From contig JBCCGR010000011.1 in assembly GCA_039029195.1 (NCBI GenBank), positions 53,368 through 117,367 on the forward strand: DNA of 64,000 nt. The letters run 5' to 3'. Origin of the DNA: JBCCGR01 sp039029195 (GTDB taxonomy: Bacteria > Pseudomonadota > Alphaproteobacteria > Rhizobiales > Rhizobiaceae). Positions 44,975-54,230 of the stretch are shown piece after piece; positions within the stretch are counted from its first letter, which is position 1, and the number at the start of each line of letters is the position of its first letter. The position numbers were made by a program, and so were the translations under genes. A model generated the notes under the pieces. That model ran no database searches, had not been told where the DNA came from, and saw only the letters and a list, made by a program, of their open reading frames with translations.

Positions 44975-45751
44975 TTGGATCTTGGAATTAGCGGAAAGAC
45001 CGCAATCGTGTGTGCGTCAAGCCGAGGGCTTGGTAAAGGCAGTGCCATGGCATTGGCTCAGGCTGGCTGCCGCGTCATCGTCAACGGTCGCGACGAAGAT
45101 GTATTGACCGCAACCGCAAGCGAAATCGCGGAGGCCACAGGGTCCGAAGTCGTCCCCGTTTCGGGAGATGTTAGCGATCCAGCCGTTCAGGATGCCCTGC
45201 TGACAGCCTGTCCGGAACCGGACATTCTCGTCAATAACAATGGCGGGCCGCCCCGCCGGGATTATCGCGATCTCAATCGCCAGGACATGATCAACGGCGT
45301 GGTTCAGAACATGGTCACGCCTCTTGAGCTTATTCAGAAAACGCTCGACGGCATGTCCGAGCGCGGGTTCGGGCGCATCGTCAACATCACGTCTCTGTCG
45401 GTCTATATGCCGATTGAGGGCCTTGATCTTTCTTCCGGCGCGCGGGCCGGCCTCACTGCTTTTCTGGCCGGGGTTTGCCGAAACGTTGGAAGCAATGTGA
45501 CGATTAACAACATTCTTCCCGGCAAAATGGATACCGACCGATTGCAGGTTGGCCTGAAAATGGGAGCCAAAGCCCGCAACACAACGTTCGAAGAGGAATC
45601 GGCCCGCCAGATCAATGAAATCCCAGCCGGTCGTTTCGGAAATGCTGAAGAGTTCGGAAACGCTTGTGCCTTTTTGTGTTCTGCGCATGCCGGGTATATC
45701 ACGGGGCAGAACCTGATTGTGGATGGCGGGCTCTACACCAGCAGTTTTTAG
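44975..45751 (+). CDS. SDR-family oxidoreductase with altered catalytic residues
   Basis: 258 residues from TTG 44975 with GGAGG nine bases upstream. Rossmann motif ASSRGLGKGSAMALA and the NNNGG segment (ILVNNNGGPP) are present, so NAD(P) binding is likely. At the catalytic site, S is kept (NITSLS) but the Tyr-x3-Lys pair is replaced (Ser and Arg in LSSGARAGL). This is a recognised divergent SDR branch annotated 3-oxoacyl-ACP reductase-like. It may reduce unusual keto acids or be a non-classical enzyme. The following FAH-family gene, 89 bases downstream on the same strand, may be functionally linked. Confidence 0.88.
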   Translation: MDLGISGKTAIVCASSRGLGKGSAMALAQAGCRVIVNGRDEDVLTATASEIAEATGSEVVPVSGDVSDPAVQDALLTACPEPDILVNNNGGPPRRDYRDLNRQDMINGVVQNMVTPLELIQKTLDGMSERGFGRIVNITSLSVYMPIEGLDLSSGARAGLTAFLAGVCRNVGSNVTINNILPGKMDTDRLQVGLKMGAKARNTTFEEESARQINEIPAGRFGNAEEFGNACAFLCSAHAGYITGQNLIVDGGLYTSSF

Positions 45752-45840
45752 AACATCAGGCGTCAACCCCTCGCTCAACTTGAAGAACGGCTGGGAAAAC
45801 GGTACCCAGCCGACAGCAATATATTTTCTGGAGAAATTGG

Positions 45841-46686
45841 ATGAAAATTGCACGCTTCGGCGCTATTGGCGCCGAAAAACCCGGCCTTGTAGATGCAAAC
45901 GGCACTATTCGCGATGCCTCGGCGCACATTTCCGACATCACCCCAGAGACCATCGCTTCCGGCGAAGCCGGGTCTCTTGCTTCGATCGATCCGACAACCC
46001 TGCCCGAAGCGCCGTCGGGCACGCGTATCGGTTCGCCAATTGCACGCACGGGACATTTCATCGCAATAGGTCTGAACTATGAGGATCACGCGATTGAATC
46101 CAACCTTCCTATTCCTGACGAGCCAGTGGTGTTTTCCAAAGCGCCGAGCTGTCTTGTTGGTCCCAACGATGATGTGGTGGTTCCTAAGGGTTCAACGAAA
46201 CTCGACTGGGAAGTGGAACTCGCCTTTGTGATTTCGAAGGAAGCCAGCTACGTCTCAAAGGAAGACGCTCTCAATCACGTGTTCGCCTACACAATCTGCA
46301 ACGACGTTTCCGAGCGCGCCTTTCAGATCGAAGGCACGGGCCAGTGGATTAAAGGCAAGAGTGCCCCAACATTCGGACCAACCGGCCCGTTTCTGGCAAC
46401 TCCAGATGAAATCGGCGCACCCGGTGATCTCGACATGTTCCTGGACGTGAACGGCGAGCGCATGCAGAGCGGCAACACAAAGACCATGATCTTTGATGTT
46501 GCGACGATCATCTCCTACCTGTCTGAAAAGATGATCCTTCTGCCCGGCGATCTGATCACAACAGGAACGCCTCCCGGTGTCGGCATGGGTAAGAACCCGC
46601 CACGCTACCTGAACGCAGGCGACGTCATGACCGTCGGAATTCAGGGCCTTGGAGAGCAGACCCAGAACGTCAAACCGCTTGGCTGA
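45841..46686 (+). CDS. Fumarylacetoacetate hydrolase (FAH) family protein
   Basis: 281 residues; the family acts on beta-diketo or 2-keto acids (acylpyruvate hydrolysis, 2-hydroxyhepta-2,4-diene-1,7-dioate isomerisation, ureidoglycolate lyase). The FAH core begins about residue 70 (FIAIGLNYEDHAIE) with the metal ligands in LDWEVELAFVISKEA and NDVSERAFQ, followed by KSAPTFGPTGPFL and LLPGDLITTGTPPGVGMGK. The N-terminal part is a short beta domain (MKIARFGAIGAEKPGLVDANG). The ATG has GGAGAAATTGG upstream. The exact substrate cannot be told. Confidence 0.9.
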   Translation: MKIARFGAIGAEKPGLVDANGTIRDASAHISDITPETIASGEAGSLASIDPTTLPEAPSGTRIGSPIARTGHFIAIGLNYEDHAIESNLPIPDEPVVFSKAPSCLVGPNDDVVVPKGSTKLDWEVELAFVISKEASYVSKEDALNHVFAYTICNDVSERAFQIEGTGQWIKGKSAPTFGPTGPFLATPDEIGAPGDLDMFLDVNGERMQSGNTKTMIFDVATIISYLSEKMILLPGDLITTGTPPGVGMGKNPPRYLNAGDVMTVGIQGLGEQTQNVKPLG

Positions 46687-46762
46687 AACCAAACAGGAGC
46701 CGTTCGCACAATCGTCGCAAAAACCCGGCGTTTGAACGGCTTCTTAAGACATCGTGAACTAA

Positions 46763-46786
46763 AGTACCGCGAATCCACGCGGTACT
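46763..46786 (+). promoter_or_regulatory. Perfect hairpin just before the DUF2865 start codon
   Basis: AGTACCGCG (46763-46771) pairs perfectly with CGCGGTACT (46778-46786) around a 6-base loop. It ends 7 bases before the ATG at 46794, where a ribosome-binding site would normally be. It could be an operator or a translation-controlling mRNA hairpin. No T-run follows, so a terminator is unlikely. Confidence 0.5.
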
Positions 46787-46793
46787 GCCATTG

Positions 46794-47942
46794 ATGCTGA
46801 TCCAAATCTTTCAGAGACATCTGAACTTCGATTGCAAACGTGACGCTCGCACACCGCGTGCGGCGGTCGCGTTCGTGCTGATGGCAGGTTTGGCGGTCAG
46901 CAGCACAGTCGTTGACCCGGCCAATGCTCAATCCCGCGTCTGCAAGCAGCTCCACACACAATTGGCCAGCCTGAAATCAGGCAAAGTGCGCCGCGCGCGA
47001 AGCAAGCTCAAAAAGTACACGCGAGCGCTCAACGCTCAGGAAAAGCAGATCACACGCGCCCGGGAACTGATGAAGCGCAAGCGATGCGGCAGCCTGTTCG
47101 CAGGTCTTACGCAGGGCAGCGTCTGCAGCGGGTTGCGCCAGAATCTTCAAAAAATGACCGCAAATCGCACGCGTCTTACAGCACGCAAGGCGAAATATTC
47201 CGCGGAATCCAAAGGGACCGCGGGCTCGTCAAGAAAATCAATCCTGCGCCGCATGAAAAAGAACAACTGTGTTTCGCAGCGCTCCGCGTCTCGCAACAAG
47301 AAACGGGTTCCTCGCGGCACAAGCATCACCGAACAGATCTTCGGGCCCAACAATGAGCGCAACCGTGAATTTCGCGGTACAAACTATGCCGTGCCCGCTG
47401 GCGTTCGCGCCACGGGATCATATCGTACAATGTGCGTGCGCATGTGCGACGGCTACTATTTCCCAATCAGCCATGCGACGGGTTCGCAGAATTTTGCGCG
47501 CGACGCCGAGGCCTGCGCCAGCATGTGCCCGGGAACCTCGACGGATCTGTTCGTGCATCCGGCCAAAACAGAAGACACCGACAATATGATGTCCGTATCG
47601 TCTGAAATCGCGTACTCCAATCTCGGCACTGCCTATCTGTACCGTGAACGCGTGGTGCCGTCCTGCACTTGCCAATCCACCCAATCGGTCAATTTTTCAA
47701 CGATTGCTGGCGGAACGGACGGTGAGCGCAATGCTCAGGCAGAGGTTGATTTTCTGCTGGCCGTGTCAAAGCCACAGCCACGCCCAGACCCAATCACCGA
47801 TCCCGAAAGCCGTTCAAACAGCGGCGGCAAGTTTGTGGTCGACTATTTCCGGTCTATCCGTTTCAAAGGTGAGAAAATCGCAGCCCGCAAGACGGTCCGA
47901 AAAATCAGGATAGTCGGTCAAGGGCCCGCGCCCGCCCAATAA
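46794..47942 (+). CDS. DUF2865-domain secreted protein
   Basis: 382 residues from ATG 46794 (a TTG codon precedes it). A signal-like helix (AAVAFVLMAGLAVSSTVVDPANA) is followed by a helical region with a basic coiled pattern (LKSGKVRRARSKLKKYTRALN, about 65-90). The DUF2865 core has a cysteine pattern MCVRMCDGYYFPISHATGS (about 215-233), ACASMCPG and VVPSCTCQSTQS, and a Pro-rich then basic C-terminus. DUF2865 is common in Hyphomicrobiales and of unknown role; the even Cys set suggests disulfides in the periplasm. The 3' end overlaps gltX by 38 bases (convergent). Confidence 0.87.
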   Translation: MLIQIFQRHLNFDCKRDARTPRAAVAFVLMAGLAVSSTVVDPANAQSRVCKQLHTQLASLKSGKVRRARSKLKKYTRALNAQEKQITRARELMKRKRCGSLFAGLTQGSVCSGLRQNLQKMTANRTRLTARKAKYSAESKGTAGSSRKSILRRMKKNNCVSQRSASRNKKRVPRGTSITEQIFGPNNERNREFRGTNYAVPAGVRATGSYRTMCVRMCDGYYFPISHATGSQNFARDAEACASMCPGTSTDLFVHPAKTEDTDNMMSVSSEIAYSNLGTAYLYRERVVPSCTCQSTQSVNFSTIAGGTDGERNAQAEVDFLLAVSKPQPRPDPITDPESRSNSGGKFVVDYFRSIRFKGEKIAARKTVRKIRIVGQGPAPAQ

Positions 47943-49302
47943 GTGGCAATAGCGCAGCAAGTTCCGGGCCATGGTCCCGCCCGGTTAGCGCAAGCCTTAG
48001 CGGCATGAAAAGCGCCCTGCCCTTGCGGCCGGTCATTTCCTTCAGTTCGCTCGTCCAGCTCTTCCAGGTCGTCTCATCAAATGGTTCTGCTGGCAGCAAC
48101 TGCGCTGCCTGGGCAACAAACACTTCGTCTGCACCTTCCGGACGGTCTGTGGAAATGTCCCCGTAGACCACGTCAATCCAGTCTGCAGCCTCTTCCACAC
48201 GCGAAATGTTGGCACGAACCGCGTTCCAGAACGCTTCTCCCCGATCGGCCTCCACCGCTGCAAGACGATGTTTCGCCTCATCGTATGACATGGCGTGAAC
48301 CAGCTTTTCGCTCAGGCCAGACAGCTCGCGCACATCAAACTTTGCTGCCGACTTTGACACCGTTTTAAGATCAAAAGCGGCCACAAGACTTGCCATGTCC
48401 TTATGGGTTTCCACCGGCAGCGATGTGCCTATGAGGCTGGCCAGACAGGCCAAAGCCATTGGCTCATAACCATCATTGCGCAACTGAGAGAGCGACAGCG
48501 ACCCCATGCGTTTCGACAATCCCTCACCGTCGGACGTGGTGAGCAGATTGTGGTGTCCGAACACCGGGATTTCCGCCTCCAACGCCTCGAAAATCTTGAT
48601 CTGCGCCCCGGTGTTGGTGATGTGGTCATCACCTCGTATGACATGGCTGATACCCATATCGATGTCGTCCACCACGGACGGCAAGGTGTAGAGATAGGTG
48701 CCGTCAGCGCGGATCAGCACCGGATCAGAAATGGAAGCAAGATCAACCGTCTGCCGCCCGCGCACAAGATCATCCCAGCGCACCTCGGTACGACGCGTTT
48801 CAAACGGGTCCAGTTCGAAATTCGGCAGCAGAAAACGCCAATGCGGCTTGCGGCCCTGCCGTTCCATTTCACGGCAATCATCGTCTGAAAGGTTCAGCGC
48901 CGCGCGATCGTAGATTGGCGGCTTGCCGCGCGCCATCAACCGCTTGCGTCGGCGTTCAATCTCCTCCGGCGTCTCATAACAGGGATAGAGCTTGCCTGCT
49001 TTGATGAGCTTGTCAGCCGCCATGTCATGCTGAACAAAGCGGCTTGACTGACGCTCCATCCTGTCCGGTTCTATCCCGATCCAGCGCAGATCCCTTTCGA
49101 TCGCGTCTGCAAACTCCTGTTTGGAGCGCTCCAGATCCGTATCGTCGAACCTCAATATGAATGTGCCACCATTCTGTTTGGCGTAGAGCCAATTGAAGAG
49201 CGCCGGACGGGCATTGCCGATGTGCAAATAGCCTGTTGGTGAGGGAGCGAAGCGAACCACGGGAGGGTTTGTCATGGCGTTGGGATTTTCTGAGGTGGTC
49301 AT
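47905..49302 (-). CDS. gltX: Glutamate-tRNA ligase
   Basis: Charges tRNA-Glu. The 465 residues show the class I HIGH motif as PSPTGYLHIGNARPALFNW (about residues 21-39), IRGDDHITNTGAQI and the KMSKS variant GLSKRMGSLSL (about residue 250). The C-terminal anticodon-binding part ends ALLPLIGRARALDRL. A second ATG ten codons on (49275) may be the real start; no clear ribosome-binding site helps. Alphaproteobacteria often have two gltX copies; this is one full-length copy. The 3' end overlaps the DUF2865 gene. Confidence 0.95.
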   Translation of the reverse strand: MTTSENPNAMTNPPVVRFAPSPTGYLHIGNARPALFNWLYAKQNGGTFILRFDDTDLERSKQEFADAIERDLRWIGIEPDRMERQSSRFVQHDMAADKLIKAGKLYPCYETPEEIERRRKRLMARGKPPIYDRAALNLSDDDCREMERQGRKPHWRFLLPNFELDPFETRRTEVRWDDLVRGRQTVDLASISDPVLIRADGTYLYTLPSVVDDIDMGISHVIRGDDHITNTGAQIKIFEALEAEIPVFGHHNLLTTSDGEGLSKRMGSLSLSQLRNDGYEPMALACLASLIGTSLPVETHKDMASLVAAFDLKTVSKSAAKFDVRELSGLSEKLVHAMSYDEAKHRLAAVEADRGEAFWNAVRANISRVEEAADWIDVVYGDISTDRPEGADEVFVAQAAQLLPAEPFDETTWKSWTSELKEMTGRKGRALFMPLRLALTGRDHGPELAALLPLIGRARALDRLS

Positions 49303-49343
49303 GGCTGCCGATTATCGCGCAAACAAGCGGAACACAATGCGAT

Positions 49344-50585
49344 TTATGACACGCCCCTCACAGGCTCTGCCAAATGGCGGGCAGAAATCGCCCGCTCCAC
49401 GAAATAAAGGATCACCGAAGCGGCAATCAGATAGACCACAATCACTTCAAGCTGGCTCGTGAATGCGATACCCTGATCAATCAACAGCCCGGTGACGCCG
49501 GGTCCCAAAGCGGAAGAAAGCACCATCAGCGCAACAATCACTGATCGAACGGCCCCCAGATGGCGGGTTCCGTAAATTTCCGGCCAAAGCGCACCAAACA
49601 GAGCTGATGAAATGCCGTAACTGACCCCTTGCAGGAACATGAACGCAATGATCGCAAGCGGTGAAGAAAACCAGGCCAGCACAAGGCAACCCATCGCCAG
49701 CGGCGACAAAAACCAGGGCAGCAGCGCCCGGGCACTGAACCGGTCGATCAAAATGCCGGATATCAGAGCAAGGGAAGCAGTGGTTATGGCCATAACGGCA
49801 AAAGATGAGGCGAAGAGTTCCACAGACCAGCCCTTCAGCTCGATCAGGTAAATCTGATGGAAGAAGATTGATGTTCCAATGAATGCCGGCGCCATGATGC
49901 CAATGCAAACCAGCCAGAACAGGTGATCCTTGAGCACCTCCCCGCGTTGCCACTGGCGCTGCTCACTCACATCTTCAAATTCATCATCATCCTGGCTTTT
50001 TGGGGTTCTCTCGCGACGCATGAGCCCGAATATCACCGGCAACGCGATGCAAAGCACAAGCCCTCCGGCAATCAGCCAACTGGTGCGCCAGCCAACCACT
50101 GCCGCCATTGCCACGAAGCTGATCGGCAGAGCGGCTTCTCCTGCCTGATGGCCCAAAGTGGTGATGGAAACTGCTTTACCGCGATTCTTGGCGTACCATC
50201 GGCCCATGGCGGTCATCGCCGTGTGGGTCATCATGCCCTGCCCGAACAGGCGCAGCATGAAGATGAGCACAATCAGCATGGGCACACTGTTGACCATCGA
50301 CATGCCAATGGCAGTTATCCCCAGCATTACAATGACGCCCACCGCCACAACGGCCACGCTGACGCGATCCACAATCCGCCCCAGAATAGTCAAGGTCGCC
50401 GCGCTCGCAAGGGTGGAGACCATGTAGATTGAGCCAAAATCTCCGTGAGAAAGGTCAAACTCTGCTCTCAGGTCGCCACCCCAGAGGGAGATGAAGAATG
50501 TCTGACCAAAGCTCGAAAAAAGCGTGAGCAGGAACCCGCCGGCAATCCAGCGCAAATTGTCTCTAAGGAAACGCAGATATCCCAT
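49344..50585 (-). CDS. MFS transporter (oxalate/formate-antiporter-like)
   Basis: 413 residues from ATG 50585, preceded by AAGGA; the longer frame lacks support. Twelve helices, with the start FLRDNLRWIAGGFLLTLFSSF, MFS motif in LTILGRIVDRVSVAVVAVG and FGQGMMTHTAMTAMGRWYAKNRGKA (the helix 4-5 motif of monocarboxylate-type MFS). An acidic central loop (RTPKSQDDDEFEDVSEQRQ) precedes the second half (LISGILIDRFSARALLPW). The class transports small carboxylates, but no substrate is determined. Divergent from the CPA2 antiporter gene. Confidence 0.86.
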   Translation of the reverse strand: MGYLRFLRDNLRWIAGGFLLTLFSSFGQTFFISLWGGDLRAEFDLSHGDFGSIYMVSTLASAATLTILGRIVDRVSVAVVAVGVIVMLGITAIGMSMVNSVPMLIVLIFMLRLFGQGMMTHTAMTAMGRWYAKNRGKAVSITTLGHQAGEAALPISFVAMAAVVGWRTSWLIAGGLVLCIALPVIFGLMRRERTPKSQDDDEFEDVSEQRQWQRGEVLKDHLFWLVCIGIMAPAFIGTSIFFHQIYLIELKGWSVELFASSFAVMAITTASLALISGILIDRFSARALLPWFLSPLAMGCLVLAWFSSPLAIIAFMFLQGVSYGISSALFGALWPEIYGTRHLGAVRSVIVALMVLSSALGPGVTGLLIDQGIAFTSQLEVIVVYLIAASVILYFVERAISARHLAEPVRGVS

Positions 50586-50775
50586 TGCGTCCTTTTTCGC
50601 AGGTGCAAAAATGTGAGAATTTTCAGGATCTATGACACCGGCATATCCCGGTTTTGCCTGACGCGATAGGCATATTTCCAATCCCTGTCATTTTTGCATG
50701 CAAGCCATGGTGTAGCCTGACTTGTACCAGTGCACCCAAAGCCGTTACGTTTTCCTTGAGCGACAAAGGACCCAG

Positions 50776-52506
50776 ATGCACACAGAGATTCCATATCTGC
50801 GCGAAATCGTCATCTTTCTTGTGGCAGCCGGACTGGTGATTCCCCTGCTTGGAAGGCTGAAGATCAGCCCGGTTCTGGGTTTTCTGGCGGTTGGAGTGAT
50901 TATCGGCCCTTATGGTCTTGCACGATTTTCTGCCGAGATTCCCTGGGTCTCCACGATCCTGATTTCCGACCTTGACGGGGTGCGTGCACTCTCGGAACTC
51001 GGGGTGATCTTTCTGCTGTTCATGATCGGGCTGGAACTTTCGCTAAGCCGCTTGTGGAGCATTCGAAAGGCCGTATTCGGCATGGGCGGGGCACAAGTGG
51101 TCGTGACTGCCGTTTGCATTACCGGTGTGCTCATATTCCTTGGCACATCAACAAGTGTCGGTATCGTTCTCGGCGGAGCGCTGGCGCTTTCTTCCACCGC
51201 CATCGTTATGGAACTGCTGGTTCAAAATCGCCGAGTGGGCACCAGCACCGGGCAGGCGGTGTTCTCTGTGCTGCTGTTTCAGGATCTCGCGGTCCTGCCG
51301 ATCCTCTTCATGGTTGGCGCTTTGACGGTAGGCGACACAGGATCGGTGCTTCCGGCGTTCGGCCTGGCCCTCGGCCAAGCCGGACTGGCGGTTGCCGCCA
51401 TTCTGGTTGTGGGTCGGTTGCTCATCGGACCGGCGTTTCGCCTGCTTGGCGGAAGTCACAATCGTGAACTGTTTCTGGCGGCAGTTTTGCTGGTCATATT
51501 GGGAACTGCAACACTCACCGAGATGGCGGGAATGTCCATGGCGCTCGGTGCGTTTCTGGCGGGCCTGGTGTTTGCAGAAACCGAGTTCCGCCATGAAATC
51601 GAGATCGATATCGCACCCTTCAAGGGGCTATTTCTGGCGCTCTTTTTTATCTCCGTGGGCATGGGCATCAATCTCGCGATCATCATCGCTGATCCATGGA
51701 CGATCCTGGCCGGTGTGGCGACACTCATCCTGCTCAAAGCCCTCATCGCCTATGCGGTCTTGCGGTTGTTTGGCAATGCGGCGTCTGTGTCGGTGGAAGC
51801 CGCTCTGTTGCTTGCACAAGGCGGTGAATTTGCCTTTGTAGTCATCACACTTGCCACGGCCCTGTCGCTCATCCCCGACCAGGTCGTTCAGTACACTCTT
51901 ATCATCGTCTCGCTGTCGATGATCGCAACACCCTTTCTTGCAATTATTGCCCGCGCCTTGGCGCTGGTCATTGAAGCGCGGGAAGCGGCCGGCATGAAAC
52001 CGCATGACGACGTACCGGAAGATCTTGAGGGCCATGTGGTCATCGCCGGCTATGGCCGTGTTGGACAGCTTATCGGTACGATTCTTGATGAGCAGGGCCT
52101 TCCCCATATCGGGGTGGACAGGGACGCAAAGCGCGTTTCCCGCTTTCACCGTCAGGGCGCAGCGGTCATCTTCGGCGATGCGCAACACATCAAGATCATG
52201 GAGAAAACTGGCCTGGAACGTGCAGCGGCTCTGGTTGTGACAATTGACAATCCTGTGGCCGCAGAGCGTGTGGTCCACGCAGTTCGCCGCCAAATTCCGC
52301 ATCTGACCATTTATGCCCGCGCACGGGACCGCGAACATGCTGCCCGTCTGGTTGCGCAAGGCGCGAATCAGGTGGTTCACGAAGCACTGGAATCGAGCCT
52401 GCAGCTCGGTGAGTTGGCGCTGGTGGAGGCCGGTGTTCCGGAAGATACAGCCCGCCGCCTGGCAGATATCACGCGTCAGTCCGAACAGGGTGTTGGCAAC
52501 GCGTGA
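50776..52506 (+). CDS. CPA2-family monovalent cation:proton antiporter with RCK domain (KefB/KefC-like)
   Basis: K+ or Na+/H+ exchange across the inner membrane. 576 residues from ATG 50776, with AAGGA five bases upstream. Twelve to thirteen helices (about 10-395; LLGRLKISPVLGFLAVGVIIG, LALSSTAIVMELL, GAFLAGLVFAET), then a cytoplasmic RCK/TrkA-N domain with the Rossmann motif VVIAGYGRVGQLIGTILDEQG (about 430) and LVVTIDNPVAAERVVHAVRR. The KTN domain implies control by nucleotide or glutathione adducts. No KefF/G-type flavoprotein partner is nearby. Confidence 0.92.
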   Translation: MHTEIPYLREIVIFLVAAGLVIPLLGRLKISPVLGFLAVGVIIGPYGLARFSAEIPWVSTILISDLDGVRALSELGVIFLLFMIGLELSLSRLWSIRKAVFGMGGAQVVVTAVCITGVLIFLGTSTSVGIVLGGALALSSTAIVMELLVQNRRVGTSTGQAVFSVLLFQDLAVLPILFMVGALTVGDTGSVLPAFGLALGQAGLAVAAILVVGRLLIGPAFRLLGGSHNRELFLAAVLLVILGTATLTEMAGMSMALGAFLAGLVFAETEFRHEIEIDIAPFKGLFLALFFISVGMGINLAIIIADPWTILAGVATLILLKALIAYAVLRLFGNAASVSVEAALLLAQGGEFAFVVITLATALSLIPDQVVQYTLIIVSLSMIATPFLAIIARALALVIEAREAAGMKPHDDVPEDLEGHVVIAGYGRVGQLIGTILDEQGLPHIGVDRDAKRVSRFHRQGAAVIFGDAQHIKIMEKTGLERAAALVVTIDNPVAAERVVHAVRRQIPHLTIYARARDREHAARLVAQGANQVVHEALESSLQLGELALVEAGVPEDTARRLADITRQSEQGVGNA

Positions 52507-52613
52507 GGACCAGGTCGGCTGTCGAGCGATAAAGCGAGGCTTTTCCATCGACAGCATGCCAAGGCGGTTGTTAAACATGTCGAACGCCTGAACCCAATTG
52601 GAATCGACAGACC

Positions 52614-54197
52614 ATGACCGTAAATCTCACCTTTCGCGGCGGCGCCGGAACCGTCACCGGTTCGTGCTATCTGGTTGAGCATGATCGGGGTCGTTTCATG
52701 ATCGATTGCGGCATGTTTCAGGGCAATCGGACGACGCGGGAACTGAACTACCAGCCCTTCCCGTTCAAACCATCTGAGGTCGACTATCTGCTGCTCACCC
52801 ATGCTCACATTGACCATTCGGGCCTGGTTCCAAAACTCTACAAGCACGGGTTTCGCGGGCCAATCCACGCCACGGCACCAACGCTTGATCTGCTTACCTT
52901 CATGCTGCCGGACTCGGGTCGTATTCAGGAAAGCGAGGTTGAGCGGCTCAATCGGCGCAAACGGCGCAGGGGTCATCCGGAAGTCACACCGATCTACAAC
53001 AAGGAAGACGCCGAAGCCTGCCTTGAACATGTTGCAGATCACGGGCTTGAAGAGTGGTTTGAACCCGGCCCCGGCGTGAAGGCGCGGTTCTGGAACGCGG
53101 GCCATATTCTGGGGTCTGTCTCCATCGAACTGGCAATCGATGATGGCGGTGAACGGCCCTTGCGGCTCCTGTTTTCCGGTGATCTTGGCCCGGACGAGAA
53201 AGTTTTCCATCTGGCACCGGACGCACCAGAGGGCTTCGACTACATATTGTGCGAATCCACCTATGGCGACCGCCCTCGCAAGGACGCAACGGTTGCCGAG
53301 CGCCGGGCCGAACTTGAGGATGAAATTCGGTCCGCCCTTGATCGCGGCGGCAATCTGGTCATCCCCTGTTTCGCTGTTGAGCGCAGTCAGGAGCTGCTGC
53401 ACGATATCGGCGTGTTGATGGCGCAGGGCCGCCTGCCCAATCGCCCGGTTTTTCTCGATTCGCCACTCGCTGGCCGCGTGACCGGTGCCTTCATGCGCCA
53501 TGTGGACACGTTGGAGGATGTGGCGCTGGAACCGCACGAACTGTTCCGCGATCCGAACTTCAAGATCACGGAATCGGTTGAGGAATCCATTGCCATCAAC
53601 AAGATTGACGGTGGCGCAATCATCATTTCCGCTTCAGGCATGTGCGATGCCGGACGCATCAAACATCACCTGCGCAACAATTTATGGAAAAAACAGTCGA
53701 CTGTGTTGTTTGTCGGCTATCAGGCGCCAGGCACGCTGGGCCATCTGATCTCAAACGGCAAGGATCGCGTGCGCATTCATGGCCGCGAAGTCGAGGTACG
53801 CGCGCGCATTCGCAAGATTGGCAACTATTCCGCCCACGCGGACCAGCAGGAGCTGATTTCCTGGGTACAGGAACGCCTCCCCGTGCGTGCCGGCATTTTC
53901 CTCACCCACGGTGAGGACGAGCCGCGTGAAGTCATGGCTGGGTTGCTCGCGGAAGGCGGCATTGATCGCAACATGATCCACGCGCCCCAGCTAGACGATG
54001 TATTTGAACTGAAGGCGGGGTCGACACCGCTGCGCCAAAAATCGAAGTCGCGGGTCGAACCAAAAACCATGACCCATGACTGGGCCGATGATTATGTTTC
54101 CTTCACGCTAAAACTCTCAAAAGTGCTGGACGGTGAATTGAACGACGAAGAGCGCGCGGCATTGATGGACAGGCTGAACAAGGCGATGGCGGAATAG
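52614..54197 (+). CDS. MBL-fold beta-CASP RNA hydrolase (YSH1/CPSF73-like)
   Basis: 527 residues. MBL part: the zinc motif THAHIDHSGLVPKLY, AGHILGSVSIELA and FSGDLGPDEK (Asp). The beta-CASP insert starts around ESTYGDRPRKDA and includes VIPCFAVERSQELL and DSPLAGRVT; C-terminal motifs IISASGMCDAGRIKHHLRN (motif A), NYSAHADQQELI (catalytic His of motif B) and FLTHGEDEPREVMAG (motif C). The set matches the archaeal/bacterial CPSF-73-like exonuclease group; related proteins process RNA 3' ends. No partner gene nearby identifies the substrate. Confidence 0.9.
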   Translation: MTVNLTFRGGAGTVTGSCYLVEHDRGRFMIDCGMFQGNRTTRELNYQPFPFKPSEVDYLLLTHAHIDHSGLVPKLYKHGFRGPIHATAPTLDLLTFMLPDSGRIQESEVERLNRRKRRRGHPEVTPIYNKEDAEACLEHVADHGLEEWFEPGPGVKARFWNAGHILGSVSIELAIDDGGERPLRLLFSGDLGPDEKVFHLAPDAPEGFDYILCESTYGDRPRKDATVAERRAELEDEIRSALDRGGNLVIPCFAVERSQELLHDIGVLMAQGRLPNRPVFLDSPLAGRVTGAFMRHVDTLEDVALEPHELFRDPNFKITESVEESIAINKIDGGAIIISASGMCDAGRIKHHLRNNLWKKQSTVLFVGYQAPGTLGHLISNGKDRVRIHGREVEVRARIRKIGNYSAHADQQELISWVQERLPVRAGIFLTHGEDEPREVMAGLLAEGGIDRNMIHAPQLDDVFELKAGSTPLRQKSKSRVEPKTMTHDWADDYVSFTLKLSKVLDGELNDEERAALMDRLNKAMAE

Positions 54198-54230
54198 GCT
54201 GCCCGGAATTCTCTTCCGGTTCCCAAATTC

